Source of the DNA: Albibacillus kandeliae | GTDB lineage: Bacteria; Pseudomonadota; Alphaproteobacteria; Rhodobacterales; Rhodobacteraceae | NCBI RefSeq assembly: GCF_003116585.1 | Contig: NZ_QEHM01000001.1 | Location: 310,001 to 374,000, forward strand | DNA: 64,000 bases | Direction: 5' to 3' | In this document: one piece after another, positions 8,341 through 16,422 of the stretch | Layout: each line of letters starts with the position of its first letter | How positions within the stretch are numbered: position 1 is the first letter of the stretch | Made by a program: the position numbers and the translations under genes | The notes under the pieces: generated by a model | Databases searched by the model: none | What the model was told of the DNA's origin: nothing | What the model saw: only the letters and a program-made list of their open reading frames with translations

Positions 8341-8738
8341 GGCTGGTCATTCCTTATCTCTAGGTTGTTGCCGTCGATCAGGCAAAGATAGCGAATGGTG
8401 CAGCCAGCCGTATCGGCGTTGTGGATTTCCGAAACCTGAAAGAAGACACCGCCGAGCTTGATGTATCGCCGCTCAGCGGGCGTGACTTCGGCTATCACAG
8501 TGACAAGGGCCTTGCCCTCATAGGCTCCTAGGCCGGTGAAGATTTCCCGTTCTCGGGCAAGGTCACGATAGCCGAAAGTGGACTCTGCAAAATCCCAAGC
8601 GAACATCCCGTTTTGCTTTACGGGCTTGCCGTCCTCGTCATGGGCTTGCTCGTAGAGCAGGGCCTCTTTCCAAAGGAAACTGTTGCGTGCGGCTCGTTTC
8701 ATCATCTGGACGGGGGACAGGTCATTTCTAGGTGGCAC
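8331..8738 (-). CDS. Putative head-completion/adaptor protein
   Basis: A 135-residue protein starting at GTG inside the portal gene end (11-bp overlap). The second half is beta-rich (ALVTVIAEVTPAERRYIKLGGVFFQVSEI), compatible with a head-closure or stopper fold. The assignment rests on position in the packaging operon, not a recognised motif. Head-tail adaptors of HK97-like phages have similar lengths. Confidence 0.5.
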   Translation of the reverse strand: MPPRNDLSPVQMMKRAARNSFLWKEALLYEQAHDEDGKPVKQNGMFAWDFAESTFGYRDLAREREIFTGLGAYEGKALVTVIAEVTPAERRYIKLGGVFFQVSEIHNADTAGCTIRYLCLIDGNNLEIRNDQPWP

Positions 8739-9810
8739 TGGATTGGCTCCGCTTAGCTTGCTCTGGCTCGCGCTTGGCCTTGGACATGGGCAGCGCGAGG
8801 TCCGTCCAGCCGCTCAGCTCCATTGCGATATGCAGAGGAACGCCAGCCGTGACGAGAACGCCCACGGCACGGGCTCGGCCCGCTACATCGGCGCTCAACA
8901 TGCTGTCGATCGACACGGCCCCTACGTTCAGCTTGCGCCGCAGCTCGGGCAGGAGCTGCTTGGACAGCGGCAGGACCGTTTGCAGCGCAAAGAGGCGGTA
9001 GCCCTCGCGCATGGCCCCAGCATTGCCGTTAGCGGTCATAAGGGTCGGAGGAATGCCGCAGCCGGTCAGCATCCGGTTGGCAAGGTCTTGGGTAAAGGTG
9101 TTGATGTCCAGCTTCTGCAGGTCGGGGGTCAGCTCCACCCGTCGCCACTCGGCACGGTCCCCGCCGGTATGAACGGCGTGATCAGCCTTGGACGTGATCG
9201 CCACGAGAGAGCCGCCTTGCAGGCCAGACAGGGCCTTGGCCTTCTCGGTTGCTTCGATGGTGGACGGGAAGGGCAGGAGGCCCTTGCCAGCCATCGGCAT
9301 GGCCCCGGAGATAGCGTTTTCAATCTCGGCCAGCAGGACACCGGAAAGGCCCATCATGCGGAACGGGGACCGGCCCCGCCAAGGCTGAGCTGGATCCGGG
9401 TTGATCACGAGTTTCAGCACCTCGCCCTCTAGGGCGCGGACGGACTCGGTATGGTTGGGATGGACGATATGCAGGTGATACCAGCCGTTGCCCAGTTCGT
9501 CCCAGTAGGCCACTGGGACCAATTGCAGCTCCGAGCCGTCGAACCGGATATGCCAGCAGCTTTCCCCCCGCAGGACGAGGTCTTGGCCGATACGGGCCAG
9601 CACGTCACCGGGCAGGGGCTCGGGCTGGATTTCCAGCATCGAGAATGCCGACTGCCAGTAATGCACCGCCGTCTGCACCGTGGCAGAGAGGGCAACGTCA
9701 CCCTCGGCCAGAAGGCCCTTTCGCCGGTTCTCGATATACGTATGGGTCACCACCGGAAACGCGGCGCGCTGTTCCATCTCGGGACCGGGTTTGGACTTGA
9801 AGGGCCACAT
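8728..9810 (-). CDS. HK97-family phage portal protein
   Basis: A 360-residue portal protein. It begins MWPFKSK, a common HK97-portal-like start. The middle holds the conserved ILEIQPEPLPG...LVLRGESCW and WRGRSPFRMMGLSG regions, and the C-terminal wing includes RMLTGCGIPPTLM. Portals form the dodecameric DNA gate at one capsid vertex and dock the terminase. At 360 residues it is shorter than the usual ~400-430. Its ATG overlaps the connector stop by one base. Portal follows capsid and protease here, the reverse of the common order. Confidence 0.85.
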   Translation of the reverse strand: MWPFKSKPGPEMEQRAAFPVVTHTYIENRRKGLLAEGDVALSATVQTAVHYWQSAFSMLEIQPEPLPGDVLARIGQDLVLRGESCWHIRFDGSELQLVPVAYWDELGNGWYHLHIVHPNHTESVRALEGEVLKLVINPDPAQPWRGRSPFRMMGLSGVLLAEIENAISGAMPMAGKGLLPFPSTIEATEKAKALSGLQGGSLVAITSKADHAVHTGGDRAEWRRVELTPDLQKLDINTFTQDLANRMLTGCGIPPTLMTANGNAGAMREGYRLFALQTVLPLSKQLLPELRRKLNVGAVSIDSMLSADVAGRARAVGVLVTAGVPLHIAMELSGWTDLALPMSKAKREPEQAKRSQSSAT

Positions 9811-10373
9811 CAGAAGCGCACCTCGCTGGAAAGCATGGCGGCCGCACCGGACCCGTAGAACAGGCCATAGAGCTGTTCCTTGGACCACGCGCTGTCACCG
9901 GCGGATTGGCTTCGGAACTCGCGCAGAACGGGGTTGGTGACGGCCATATAGAGGGCGAGCTTGTAGGCCGCCTCCGATACCTGGCTACCGATTGGCGAGG
10001 CCGGAATGGCATCGGTAAGGGTTAGCCGGTAGATCGAGCCGCCTTGTAGCTCTACCTCGCCCAGATCGGCGATGTACTCGGCCCCCGTGTCCTCCAACCA
10101 AGTGCCGTTGCGGAGATACTCGACCGTCAGGGCAAGCGGGTAGGGGTAGCTCGGCCACCGGAACACATGCGTGGCGTAAACGCGGGTGATCAGCTTGCCA
10201 GCCGAGACAGCTCGATACGTGCGGCCCGTGTAGGTTTCGATCATGGACCACGCGGTTTCCAGCAGATTGGCGGAGCTGGCCTCAGAGATTCCGGCCTCGT
10301 CCGCCAGCTCGGCCACCCGGTCGGAATTATAGCCGCTATAGGAAAGGGCCATTTCAACGGAGAGAACATTCAT
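9810..10373 (-). CDS. Head-tail connector (gp6-like) protein
   Basis: A 187-residue protein with the gp6-like connector pattern: an N-terminal helical region (ASSANLLETAWSMIETYTGRTYR), a central beta domain (VEYLRNGTWLEDTGAEYIADL) and C-terminal helices (YKLALYMAVTNP). Such proteins form the ring under the portal that receives a tail. The start overlaps the protease stop (ATGA) and the stop overlaps the portal start. With no tail genes in the element, this ring would have to accept helper tails. Confidence 0.72.
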   Translation of the reverse strand: MNVLSVEMALSYSGYNSDRVAELADEAGISEASSANLLETAWSMIETYTGRTYRAVSAGKLITRVYATHVFRWPSYPYPLALTVEYLRNGTWLEDTGAEYIADLGEVELQGGSIYRLTLTDAIPASPIGSQVSEAAYKLALYMAVTNPVLREFRSQSAGDSAWSKEQLYGLFYGSGAAAMLSSEVRF

Positions 10374-10957
10374 GGCAAGAGTACCCGGTGTTCGCCCGTG
10401 CAATTGTTTGCACGGATCATGTCCCGAAGCTCGGCGGCGCTTTCCTCGTAGGCGGGGCGGGTAACTAGGCTCAGCTCATAGAGCACGAGGTGGTTAAGCC
10501 GCCGGATCATGACGCCGGGGTTACCTTCCTCGGGCACCAGTTCCTCGGCATTGGGCACCACGTCTTTGGGCGGTACCCGGAAGCCGGGGGAAACACCCTT
10601 GACCAGACCAGCCCCCACGAGGGCCAGAGCATCGGCCACGTGAGAAACCTTCTCGGCCCCGGCGGGGATTACCGCGCGGAACTCAAGGGCCGTTTCGCTA
10701 TCGGCCAGCTCAAGCGTCTTCGACTTTTTGGACGCAAGAGGCTTGTCGAACGAATGGCCGAACAGGAGGTTGATTTCCCGCGTGGCGTCCGAGAGCGAAA
10801 ATTCAAACGCTCCCGGAGCAATGGTTTCCTTGCGGACTGTGCCCCGGTCGGCAAGCACCGCAAGGGCGAGGTAAGGGAACTTGCCCACGATAGCGGGCAG
10901 GCCCCCCTGTTGCCGCACCTCTAGATCAGATGCGGCCCAGATGGTGCGGGTTTCCAT
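10370..10957 (-). CDS. HK97-family prohead protease
   Basis: A 195-residue serine protease of the phage prohead maturation family (U35-like). The catalytic His lies in LLFGHSFDKPL and the Ser in ELSLVTRPAYEES, with the usual order and spacing. It would cleave the capsid delta domain during maturation. It lies 2 bp after the capsid gene; in classical HK97 modules the protease precedes the capsid. Confidence 0.88.
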   Translation of the reverse strand: METRTIWAASDLEVRQQGGLPAIVGKFPYLALAVLADRGTVRKETIAPGAFEFSLSDATREINLLFGHSFDKPLASKKSKTLELADSETALEFRAVIPAGAEKVSHVADALALVGAGLVKGVSPGFRVPPKDVVPNAEELVPEEGNPGVMIRRLNHLVLYELSLVTRPAYEESAAELRDMIRANNCTGEHRVLLP

Positions 10958-10959
10958 GA

Positions 10960-12219
10960 TCAGGCCGCGACCTCGCCTTGGGCCACGTTTTCCAGCTTGA
11001 GGAAATGCGTAGACAGGCGCTGAACCAGAATGTCCGTGAAGCTGAAAATGGTCAGGGCCAGCTTGCCGGTCTTCGACTCCGAGTAGGGGTCAACGATCAG
11101 CTCGGGAGCCCCCCACGTGGGCGCAAAGGCAACGTTGTCGGTAACCCCCAGGTACATCGAGCCCAGCACCGGAGCCGAGCCGGAAGTTGTTGCGACTTGG
11201 TTGCTAAACGCCACGCCGGGGATCTGCTTTTTCAGCATGTCCAGCTGGGTCGCACCATCGCCGAAAGACTGGGCCAGCAGGTCGCCCAGCATGAAGGGCA
11301 GGCCCGCAACCTTGACGCCCGAAAGGTCGTTCAGCTTGGCCGAGCTCATGACATCCGTACACTTGCGGATCAGGGTAGGGTAGCTGATGACAGCGGCCTC
11401 AAGGTCGATCACTTGCCCGCCGGTCAACAGGGTGTTCAAGCCGGAAGGCTGGTTGCCGGTCCCGGTGCCTTGGAAGAAAGCAAGGTCCATGCCCTCGCGC
11501 AGCAGCTCGGAAAGATCGCGGCGCAGGGTGATTTCAAGGGCCGAGTTTTCCCGCACCGCTTGGCGGCTCAGCAGGTACCGTGCGGTCAGGGTGTGAATCG
11601 ACGGTTCCTTGACGGTCGTGGTGATCGCCGCAGCGTCGGCGCCCTCGCCTTCACCAACCCACGAGGCAGAGGCCCCGGCGGTCATTTCGGGGAAGCGGGG
11701 CTTGCCGGTAACCTGCAGGGCCTTCACCCCGAACTTGGCGGCGGCGGACCGTTCAAACAGCCGTTCAAGGGCCTGCATGGTCGGGCGGCTGGCGAGGTCA
11801 CCGCCGGAGCCGGTCGTGGTCGGGATGGTGGCATCATCGCGGGTTTCCAGAGCTTCAAACGGGAACATGACGCCCCGTTGCGCCTTGCCGTGGCGCTGTT
11901 CCAGCTCCGCGCTCACCTCGGCCTCGCGGCCCGCCAGAGCTTTGCCGGACTCCATTGCGCCGACAACGGCGGACAGGCTGAAGGAACGGCACTCGCGGCT
12001 GAAGTCGGTTTCGCTCTTGTCTGCCACCTTGATCTTGGCGCGCTCGGCATCTTCCAGCACGATAGCGGCCCGCAGCTCGATTTCTGCGCCTTGGTAGGCA
12101 TCGGTCAGGGAGCGCAGCTCGGTGCGGCCCTCGTCCGAGACCGTTTCGGCCTTCTGGATTTCAGCCATACGCTCGCGGCGCTTGGACTGCTCCAGCTGAA
12201 TTTCTTGGGACTTAAGCAT
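10960..12219 (-). CDS. HK97-fold major capsid protein
   Basis: A 419-residue capsid protein. Residues 1 to about 105 are charged coiled coil (delta/scaffold domain). After them come the family segments TGSGGDLASRP, SASWVGEG, TLTARYLLSRQAVREN, LAFFQGTGTGNQPSGLNTL and a C-terminal region with GAPELIVDPYSESKTGKLALTIF. AAGGAAG before the ATG supports this start. Its own prohead protease follows at once, so the element can encode a self-sufficient maturing head. Confidence 0.92.
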   Translation of the reverse strand: MLKSQEIQLEQSKRRERMAEIQKAETVSDEGRTELRSLTDAYQGAEIELRAAIVLEDAERAKIKVADKSETDFSRECRSFSLSAVVGAMESGKALAGREAEVSAELEQRHGKAQRGVMFPFEALETRDDATIPTTTGSGGDLASRPTMQALERLFERSAAAKFGVKALQVTGKPRFPEMTAGASASWVGEGEGADAAAITTTVKEPSIHTLTARYLLSRQAVRENSALEITLRRDLSELLREGMDLAFFQGTGTGNQPSGLNTLLTGGQVIDLEAAVISYPTLIRKCTDVMSSAKLNDLSGVKVAGLPFMLGDLLAQSFGDGATQLDMLKKQIPGVAFSNQVATTSGSAPVLGSMYLGVTDNVAFAPTWGAPELIVDPYSESKTGKLALTIFSFTDILVQRLSTHFLKLENVAQGEVAA

Positions 12220-12237
12220 TCTTCTTCCTTTCATGGT

Positions 12238-12597
12238 TTATGAAGTTGTCTGTTGGGGTGGCTGGCACCGGAGCTCATTCACGGCAGCGAGGTAGGAAGC
12301 TCTCCCTCTCACCCTCACTCTGCGAAGTGGGGCGCGCGGACGCGTGACATGCGCCGCAAACCGCGCGGCATTCGTCTTCTTGGAGTGGCAAGATTTGCAG
12401 AGGTACTGCACGTTGGTGAGGTCGAACGGATCAATCCCGGCGGCCTCGCAGTCCTTGCGGTCTATGATGTGATCGCAGTCGCCGGACATGCCCACGAACT
12501 TGCGGCAATGCGCGCAGCGATACCCTGCGCGATGTGCCACCCTGCGGCGGCTGTACCGCTTCCAAGTGTGGGTGCTGATGGTGCTTTTGTCGCTCAT
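12238..12597 (-). CDS. HNH endonuclease (packaging-associated)
   Basis: A 119-residue HNH nuclease: CAHC zinc pair, the DHIIDRKDCEAAG core and CKSCH at the end of the motif. HNH proteins next to terminase genes are needed with the terminase for cos cleavage in HK97-like phages. It overlaps the terL stop by 4 bp (ATGA) and precedes the capsid gene, the opposite side of terL from usual. Confidence 0.88.
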   Translation of the reverse strand: MSDKSTISTHTWKRYSRRRVAHRAGYRCAHCRKFVGMSGDCDHIIDRKDCEAAGIDPFDLTNVQYLCKSCHSKKTNAARFAAHVTRPRAPLRRVRVRGRASYLAAVNELRCQPPQQTTS

Positions 12598-14138
12598 ATC
12601 ACCGTCACCTCGTATTCAGGCGGCGGGGCATCGGAGTTTGAGATGTATGCGGAGCAGGCCAAGACGAGGCTTTGGGCCACGTCAATGCGGGCGTGGGGGT
12701 GGCTCTTGTCGAGTTGCATCGAGCCGGTAGCCGCGACCTTGACGTCCGCCTCTCCCATGGAAGCCTCAAGCAGGAGAGACCGTTTCAGCTTGGCCTTGCC
12801 GGACAGGAACATGCGGCGGGTTGCTCGGATATCGTTGTCGCCGTCTTTGGGGCCGGTGCCCCGGTACTTGAGCGGCCAGACCAACTTTGCCCGTGCCATG
12901 GCTGTGCGGCACTCGGCATCTCGGTATCGGTCGCAGGACAGGGACAGCACGGGGTGCGGACCGATCCGCTTTGCCAGCTCTTCAAGGAACTCGGCCACGT
13001 CCGTTACCGCGCCGGAGGTTTCGAACAGTTCTCCCCGCGCGGCACAATCCACCCACGTTGTGCCTACCATGTCGCGCTTGCCTCGCGCGTAGAGGTCCAG
13101 CTCAGCAGAGGGGAAAGCCCCAAGCGTCTGGATCACGCCCGACTGTTCAAAAACGATGGTTGCGGCGGTCATCGACGCGGAGCCGCCCAGATCGAGCCCG
13201 ACGAAACAGCTTTCCCCAGGTATCGGCTTGGCTTCCTCGTCATAGGCCCGCGAGAGGGTTTGGTACTCAAGCAGGAGCTGACGCGTTGGGGATAGCGGGG
13301 CATTGAGTTGCCATACCTGAAACTCAACCGTGGACCCGCTCTTGGCCGCTTTCTCGTAGGCGTCCTCCATGAACCGGCGCGACTTGATCTTGCCAAGGCC
13401 GGGGTTGGCCTTGGCCCATACCTTCGGGTCGGCGGGGTCATCTTCCTTGTCAGCGGCATAGAGGTGCACCGCCGTCCGCCGGTCGGGGTTGTTGATGATC
13501 TCGTTGTATTCGGGGGCATCGCCTCGGGTGCCGGTCAGTAGCACCGAGCCATCCCGGGCGGCGGTCGCGTCGAACACATTTTGGAGCGTTTCGGATTGGC
13601 GCGGCAGTAGGCCCGCCTCGTCCACAATGGCGAGGTCGAGATCTTGGCCGTGCCCCTGTGTCTTGGAGCCGGTCAGGATTGCGAAGTGTCCGCCCTTGGG
13701 GCCACTCAGATAGCCGGGGGCAGGGGTCTTTCGCAGCTTGAGGTCATCGCGCTCTACAGCCTCTAGCAAGGCTATGGCGTTTTGCGGAACGATCAGCGCA
13801 TGACCCTCAGTCGGGGCTGTGATCGCGCCTCGGAAGTTGGGCAGAAAGATCGGGCTGTCTTCACACATACGGCCCAGCACCAGCGCGGAGGCGAGCGTTG
13901 TCTTGCCCAGCTTTCTGGGGGTGGAAAGCACAGAGGTCCGGAAGAGCGGTCCCCCGTCCTCCGGATCGCGCGCCAGATGGTCCTCTAGGAAACCCAGCTG
14001 AAATGAGTGCAGGAGGAGGGGCTGTCCTCGGCTAATCCCGGCGGGGACAATGAAGCTGTCCGCAAGCCACTCTGCCAGCAAATCTGCATCCGTGGTCGGA
14101 CGCTTTTTCTTGAGAGTCTTGGACAGTTTCAGGGTCAC
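12594..14138 (-). CDS. Terminase large subunit
   Basis: A protein of about 514 residues with ATPase motifs STPRKLGKTTLA (Walker A-like) and LDLAIVDEAG (Walker B plus catalytic Glu), and a nuclease domain beginning FVGLDLGGSASMTAATI with a later SCDRYRD acidic site. It pumps DNA into the prohead. The GTG start at 14138 has GGAG upstream; a TTG at 14156 is the alternative. No small terminase lies upstream, so recognition of the genome may rely on a helper or on the unknown gene at 14773-15105. Confidence 0.9.
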   Translation of the reverse strand: MTLKLSKTLKKKRPTTDADLLAEWLADSFIVPAGISRGQPLLLHSFQLGFLEDHLARDPEDGGPLFRTSVLSTPRKLGKTTLASALVLGRMCEDSPIFLPNFRGAITAPTEGHALIVPQNAIALLEAVERDDLKLRKTPAPGYLSGPKGGHFAILTGSKTQGHGQDLDLAIVDEAGLLPRQSETLQNVFDATAARDGSVLLTGTRGDAPEYNEIINNPDRRTAVHLYAADKEDDPADPKVWAKANPGLGKIKSRRFMEDAYEKAAKSGSTVEFQVWQLNAPLSPTRQLLLEYQTLSRAYDEEAKPIPGESCFVGLDLGGSASMTAATIVFEQSGVIQTLGAFPSAELDLYARGKRDMVGTTWVDCAARGELFETSGAVTDVAEFLEELAKRIGPHPVLSLSCDRYRDAECRTAMARAKLVWPLKYRGTGPKDGDNDIRATRRMFLSGKAKLKRSLLLEASMGEADVKVAATGSMQLDKSHPHARIDVAQSLVLACSAYISNSDAPPPEYEVTVI

Positions 14139-14772
14139 GGGCAGGCAGCTCCACAAAAGAAGCTCGCTACCGTCCGTGGTTCTTGCGAGAGGTTATAAGA
14201 AAAACTCTTCGTGGCGGTCGGTCAATATGTCCGACAGCGCTTCAAGGTAAGTTCTTCAGGATTTGGTATGGTCTAGGATACCAGTTCTGAGGAAAACGCC
14301 ACCGTCACCGCAGAAGGGGTCAAACGAACTCTGCCTAATTCAGTGGTCCCCGCCTTCACCGGTAGTTGGGCGGCACCTCTTCCTCCCCAACAGGGTTCCC
14401 TAACTTCGTTGCTTTAATCGTCGTTCGAATCCACGCTCCGTTTGGAATTCAAAATCGCGTTGATAGTCGTAAGAGGGGCGGTTTCGGTTGACGATAAGGC
14501 CCACCACATGGCACACTTAGGTCGTTACTCCTGTGTTTGCGATGCTATCGCTGCACATGTGATGGGCCCCGGTCGCCGGAGCCAGAAAGGGAGGGGTGTT
14601 GGAGCATCCCTCCTTTTGCACGAATCACTCTACTGTATTTGTCACCGTTATCACAATGTGGATATGTGTGGAGATATCCCCACATATTGGGGGGACCTAA
14701 GAATAGGCGGCTCGAATTAGTTGCTACGAGGTTGCACAGTAGCTCCCGACCCACCGCCTAGCCCTGTGCTCT
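14139..14772. other. Non-coding stretch between terL and the small unknown gene
   Basis: About 630 bp with no convincing open frame on either strand and more AT than the flanking genes. It holds a cluster of DnaA-box-like sequences and a near-perfect palindrome (listed separately). It may contain the packaging site and the late promoter; no standard promoter could be assigned with confidence. Confidence 0.6.
14648..14687. other. Candidate origin/operator: DnaA-box-like pair and palindrome
   Basis: TTATCACAA (14648-14656) abuts TGTGGATAT (14657-14665), which differs from a reverse DnaA box (TGTGGATAA) at one base. They are followed by TGTGGAGATATCCCCACA (14667-14684), an inverted repeat with one mismatched pair. 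Origin, partition site or operator are all possible. Confidence 0.4.
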
Positions 14773-15105
14773 TTAGTACTCCTCAAGCCAACTTTCGTCA
14801 GGGACATTACCTACTGCTATCGCGTCTCGATAGTATGGTGTCAGCCCAGATATCGCCCGATGGAGGGCATACTCAGGGTAATCCCCTACAGGATTATTTG
14901 TCCGATATGCATCCGTTTGGAGAGGGGTTTTGATTGCGTGTGAAACCCGAAACTCAGTCCGTTGGTTGTCCAACTGTCGCGCCAAGTTGATTGTAACATT
15001 AGTGGTCAGGACACCAACGCGAACTACAAAGACGCCTCGAGACTTGTCTTCGTGAACCACGGTGATGTCTTCATCATCTAGGGCCGTTTCAAATGTATAT
15101 GCCAT
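14773..15105 (-). CDS. Small protein of unknown function in satellite
   Basis: A 110-residue protein starting MAYTFETALDDEDITVV, with a beta-rich first half (GVFVVRVGVLTTNVTINLA) and a helical C-terminus ending in DESWLEEY. The start was chosen for the purine-rich GAGAGAG ahead of it. No family was recognised. It is the only gene between the Rep-like gene and terL, where a small terminase or a helper-interfering protein would be expected, but no helix-turn-helix is evident. Confidence 0.55.
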   Translation of the reverse strand: MAYTFETALDDEDITVVHEDKSRGVFVVRVGVLTTNVTINLARQLDNQRTEFRVSHAIKTPLQTDAYRTNNPVGDYPEYALHRAISGLTPYYRDAIAVGNVPDESWLEEY

Positions 15106-15228
15106 CTTAATTTCTCTCTCTCGGATTTTCGAACATAGCAAACATCTCGAAGAAGGGTGAGCTTTCGAAGAAAGGCACCAGTTCTCTTTTCTAGTTCTTA
15201 GCTCTTGATCTTAGTCTTGATCAGTATG

Positions 15229-15320
15229 GAGCAGTTCTGCGCCGTCGCATGACGCAAAATTGCGCGGTCAAAGAGCGCACCTCTGCGCTGTCGAATGGCG
15301 CAGATTTGCGCCGTGCTCAC
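15229..15320 (-). repeat. Four-copy 23-bp iteron array
   Basis: Units begin at 15229, 15252, 15275 and 15298, exactly 23 bp apart. The first 18 bases follow GCGCANNTYTGCGCCGTC, with ten positions identical in all four copies. Copies 3 and 4 also contain an internal inverted repeat (GCGCA/TGCGC). The array sits between the Rep-like gene stop and the next gene. This is the layout of an iteron origin; an operator array for the downstream promoter is the alternative. Confidence 0.75.
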
Positions 15321-15997
15321 AACGGAACCCATGCTTTGCCTTCCTTGCTTTCGATGAAGGCTTCGTGGCTGGCTTTCCAGATTTTCGTGCAAACATTTGC
15401 ACAGTCGCTGTCCGAGAAAGCCGCCGAACTCACCACGTTCTTATGCCAAAGAGCGATTTCGATCTTCGTCGTCTCAGACCCGATCCACAGCGGAAACCAC
15501 TTAGAGAAGAAGCGCGAAAAGTCCCTCACAAGCTCTTCGGGTCTGTTCAACTTGTAGTAAAGGACCGGATGTTGCAGTGCTTGCAGAAGCTTGAACGCCT
15601 CATCTGTGAGGCGATAGCTGTTGGGTTCGCTCATTCCCCGCCGAGCTCGGTATACCACGTTCGCTTTTACAAGCGCTTGTAGCTCCCGCTTGACCTGATG
15701 CTCCGAGAGTCCCAGTTCAGCGGCCAGCTCCGCATGTGTTGCCCAGGTGTAGCGGTATCGCCCAAACTTAGGGTCGTTCTTTCGTTTGTGCCTCACTTGG
15801 CCCGCATGAAGGCGCCAAATAAGGTGTCGGATCACTAGTCGTGTCGTTAGGTTCGGGGACTTTCCGAAGTCCCGTGGCACAAGAACCGAAGCGGCAAGGC
15901 TTTGGTTTGGCTCTCCGCCAAACAATGAAAGACTGTAACGTGGACATACTTCTGAATGGGGCCATTCGGGCTCTGATACAAAATCTAAGTCCTGCAT
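15317..15997 (-). CDS. Winged-helix Rep-like DNA-binding protein
   Basis: A 226-residue protein with a winged helix-turn-helix at about residues 75-135 (THAELAAELGLSEHQVKRELQALVKANVVYRAR, followed by a SYRLTDEAFKLL wing). The N-terminal part resembles no enzyme motif I know. The start is the ATG after GAGGGCGAGACC, 10 bp past the AlpA-like gene. The last copy of the iteron array overlaps its stop codon, so a replication-initiator or array-binding regulator role is inferred. Primase/helicase motifs are absent. Confidence 0.6.
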   Translation of the reverse strand: MQDLDFVSEPEWPHSEVCPRYSLSLFGGEPNQSLAASVLVPRDFGKSPNLTTRLVIRHLIWRLHAGQVRHKRKNDPKFGRYRYTWATHAELAAELGLSEHQVKRELQALVKANVVYRARRGMSEPNSYRLTDEAFKLLQALQHPVLYYKLNRPEELVRDFSRFFSKWFPLWIGSETTKIEIALWHKNVVSSAAFSDSDCANVCTKIWKASHEAFIESKEGKAWVPL

Positions 15998-16007
15998 GGT
16001 CTCGCCC

Positions 16008-16244
16008 TCATTCCACGCGACAAGAGGCAAGGTAGGTGTCGATGTCCGAAGGTCGGTACTTAACCGTTCGATGGCCAATTCGATAGAATGGTATCTGAGG
16101 GGGAGTTCCGTTTGCCTCCGCAGTGGTGCGGTCGCGCTTAAGTATCTCGTAGGAGAGCGCTCCTCCGGAATACTCTATTGCTTCTCTGGGGGACAGACTC
16201 GGTCGTTCGGATTCGCTATGAGTAGTATTGCTGATCGGGGCCAT
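16008..16244 (-). CDS. AlpA/Xis-like helix-turn-helix protein
   Basis: A 78-residue MerR/excisionase-type DNA-binding protein. The helix-turn-helix (LSPREAIEYSGGALSYEILKR) is followed by the wing YRIGHRTVKYRPSDIDTYL, typical of AlpA and Xis proteins that control satellite excision and early transcription. The ATG follows GGAGGCCCCAAC. It is the first gene after the integrase and is cotranscribed with the Rep-like gene. Confidence 0.75.
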   Translation of the reverse strand: MAPISNTTHSESERPSLSPREAIEYSGGALSYEILKRDRTTAEANGTPPQIPFYRIGHRTVKYRPSDIDTYLASCRVE

Positions 16245-16382
16245 GTTGGGGCCTCCACGTTTAGGGTTTCACCATGCGCGCAGTGCGCTTCTTCTGGTGA
16301 CCGCCTCTCCGCAATCCAGACCCACCGCAGCAGGCGTGGAAGGCATCGAGATTCCCTCCGTGGAACGATCATTGGAGCTATT

Positions 16383-16410
16383 TAAATATTCTCATGATGG
16401 GACAAGTCAA
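16383..16410 (-). promoter_or_regulatory. Candidate sigma70-type promoter for the alpA-rep operon
   Basis: On the minus strand TTGACT (-35) and TATTTA (-10) are separated by 16 bp, in an AT-rich patch just beyond the integrase stop and about 140 bp upstream of the AlpA-like start. Confidence 0.5.
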
Positions 16411-16422
16411 GCGGTAATGGTA

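Noticed and set aside
15229-15320. CRISPR array
   Set aside because: Units are 23 bp with no unique spacers and no cas genes; the periodic repeats fit iterons.
16175-16372. A 65-residue frame upstream of and overlapping the AlpA-like gene
   Set aside because: It has no ribosome site or recognisable domain, and the AlpA-like gene in the other frame has both.
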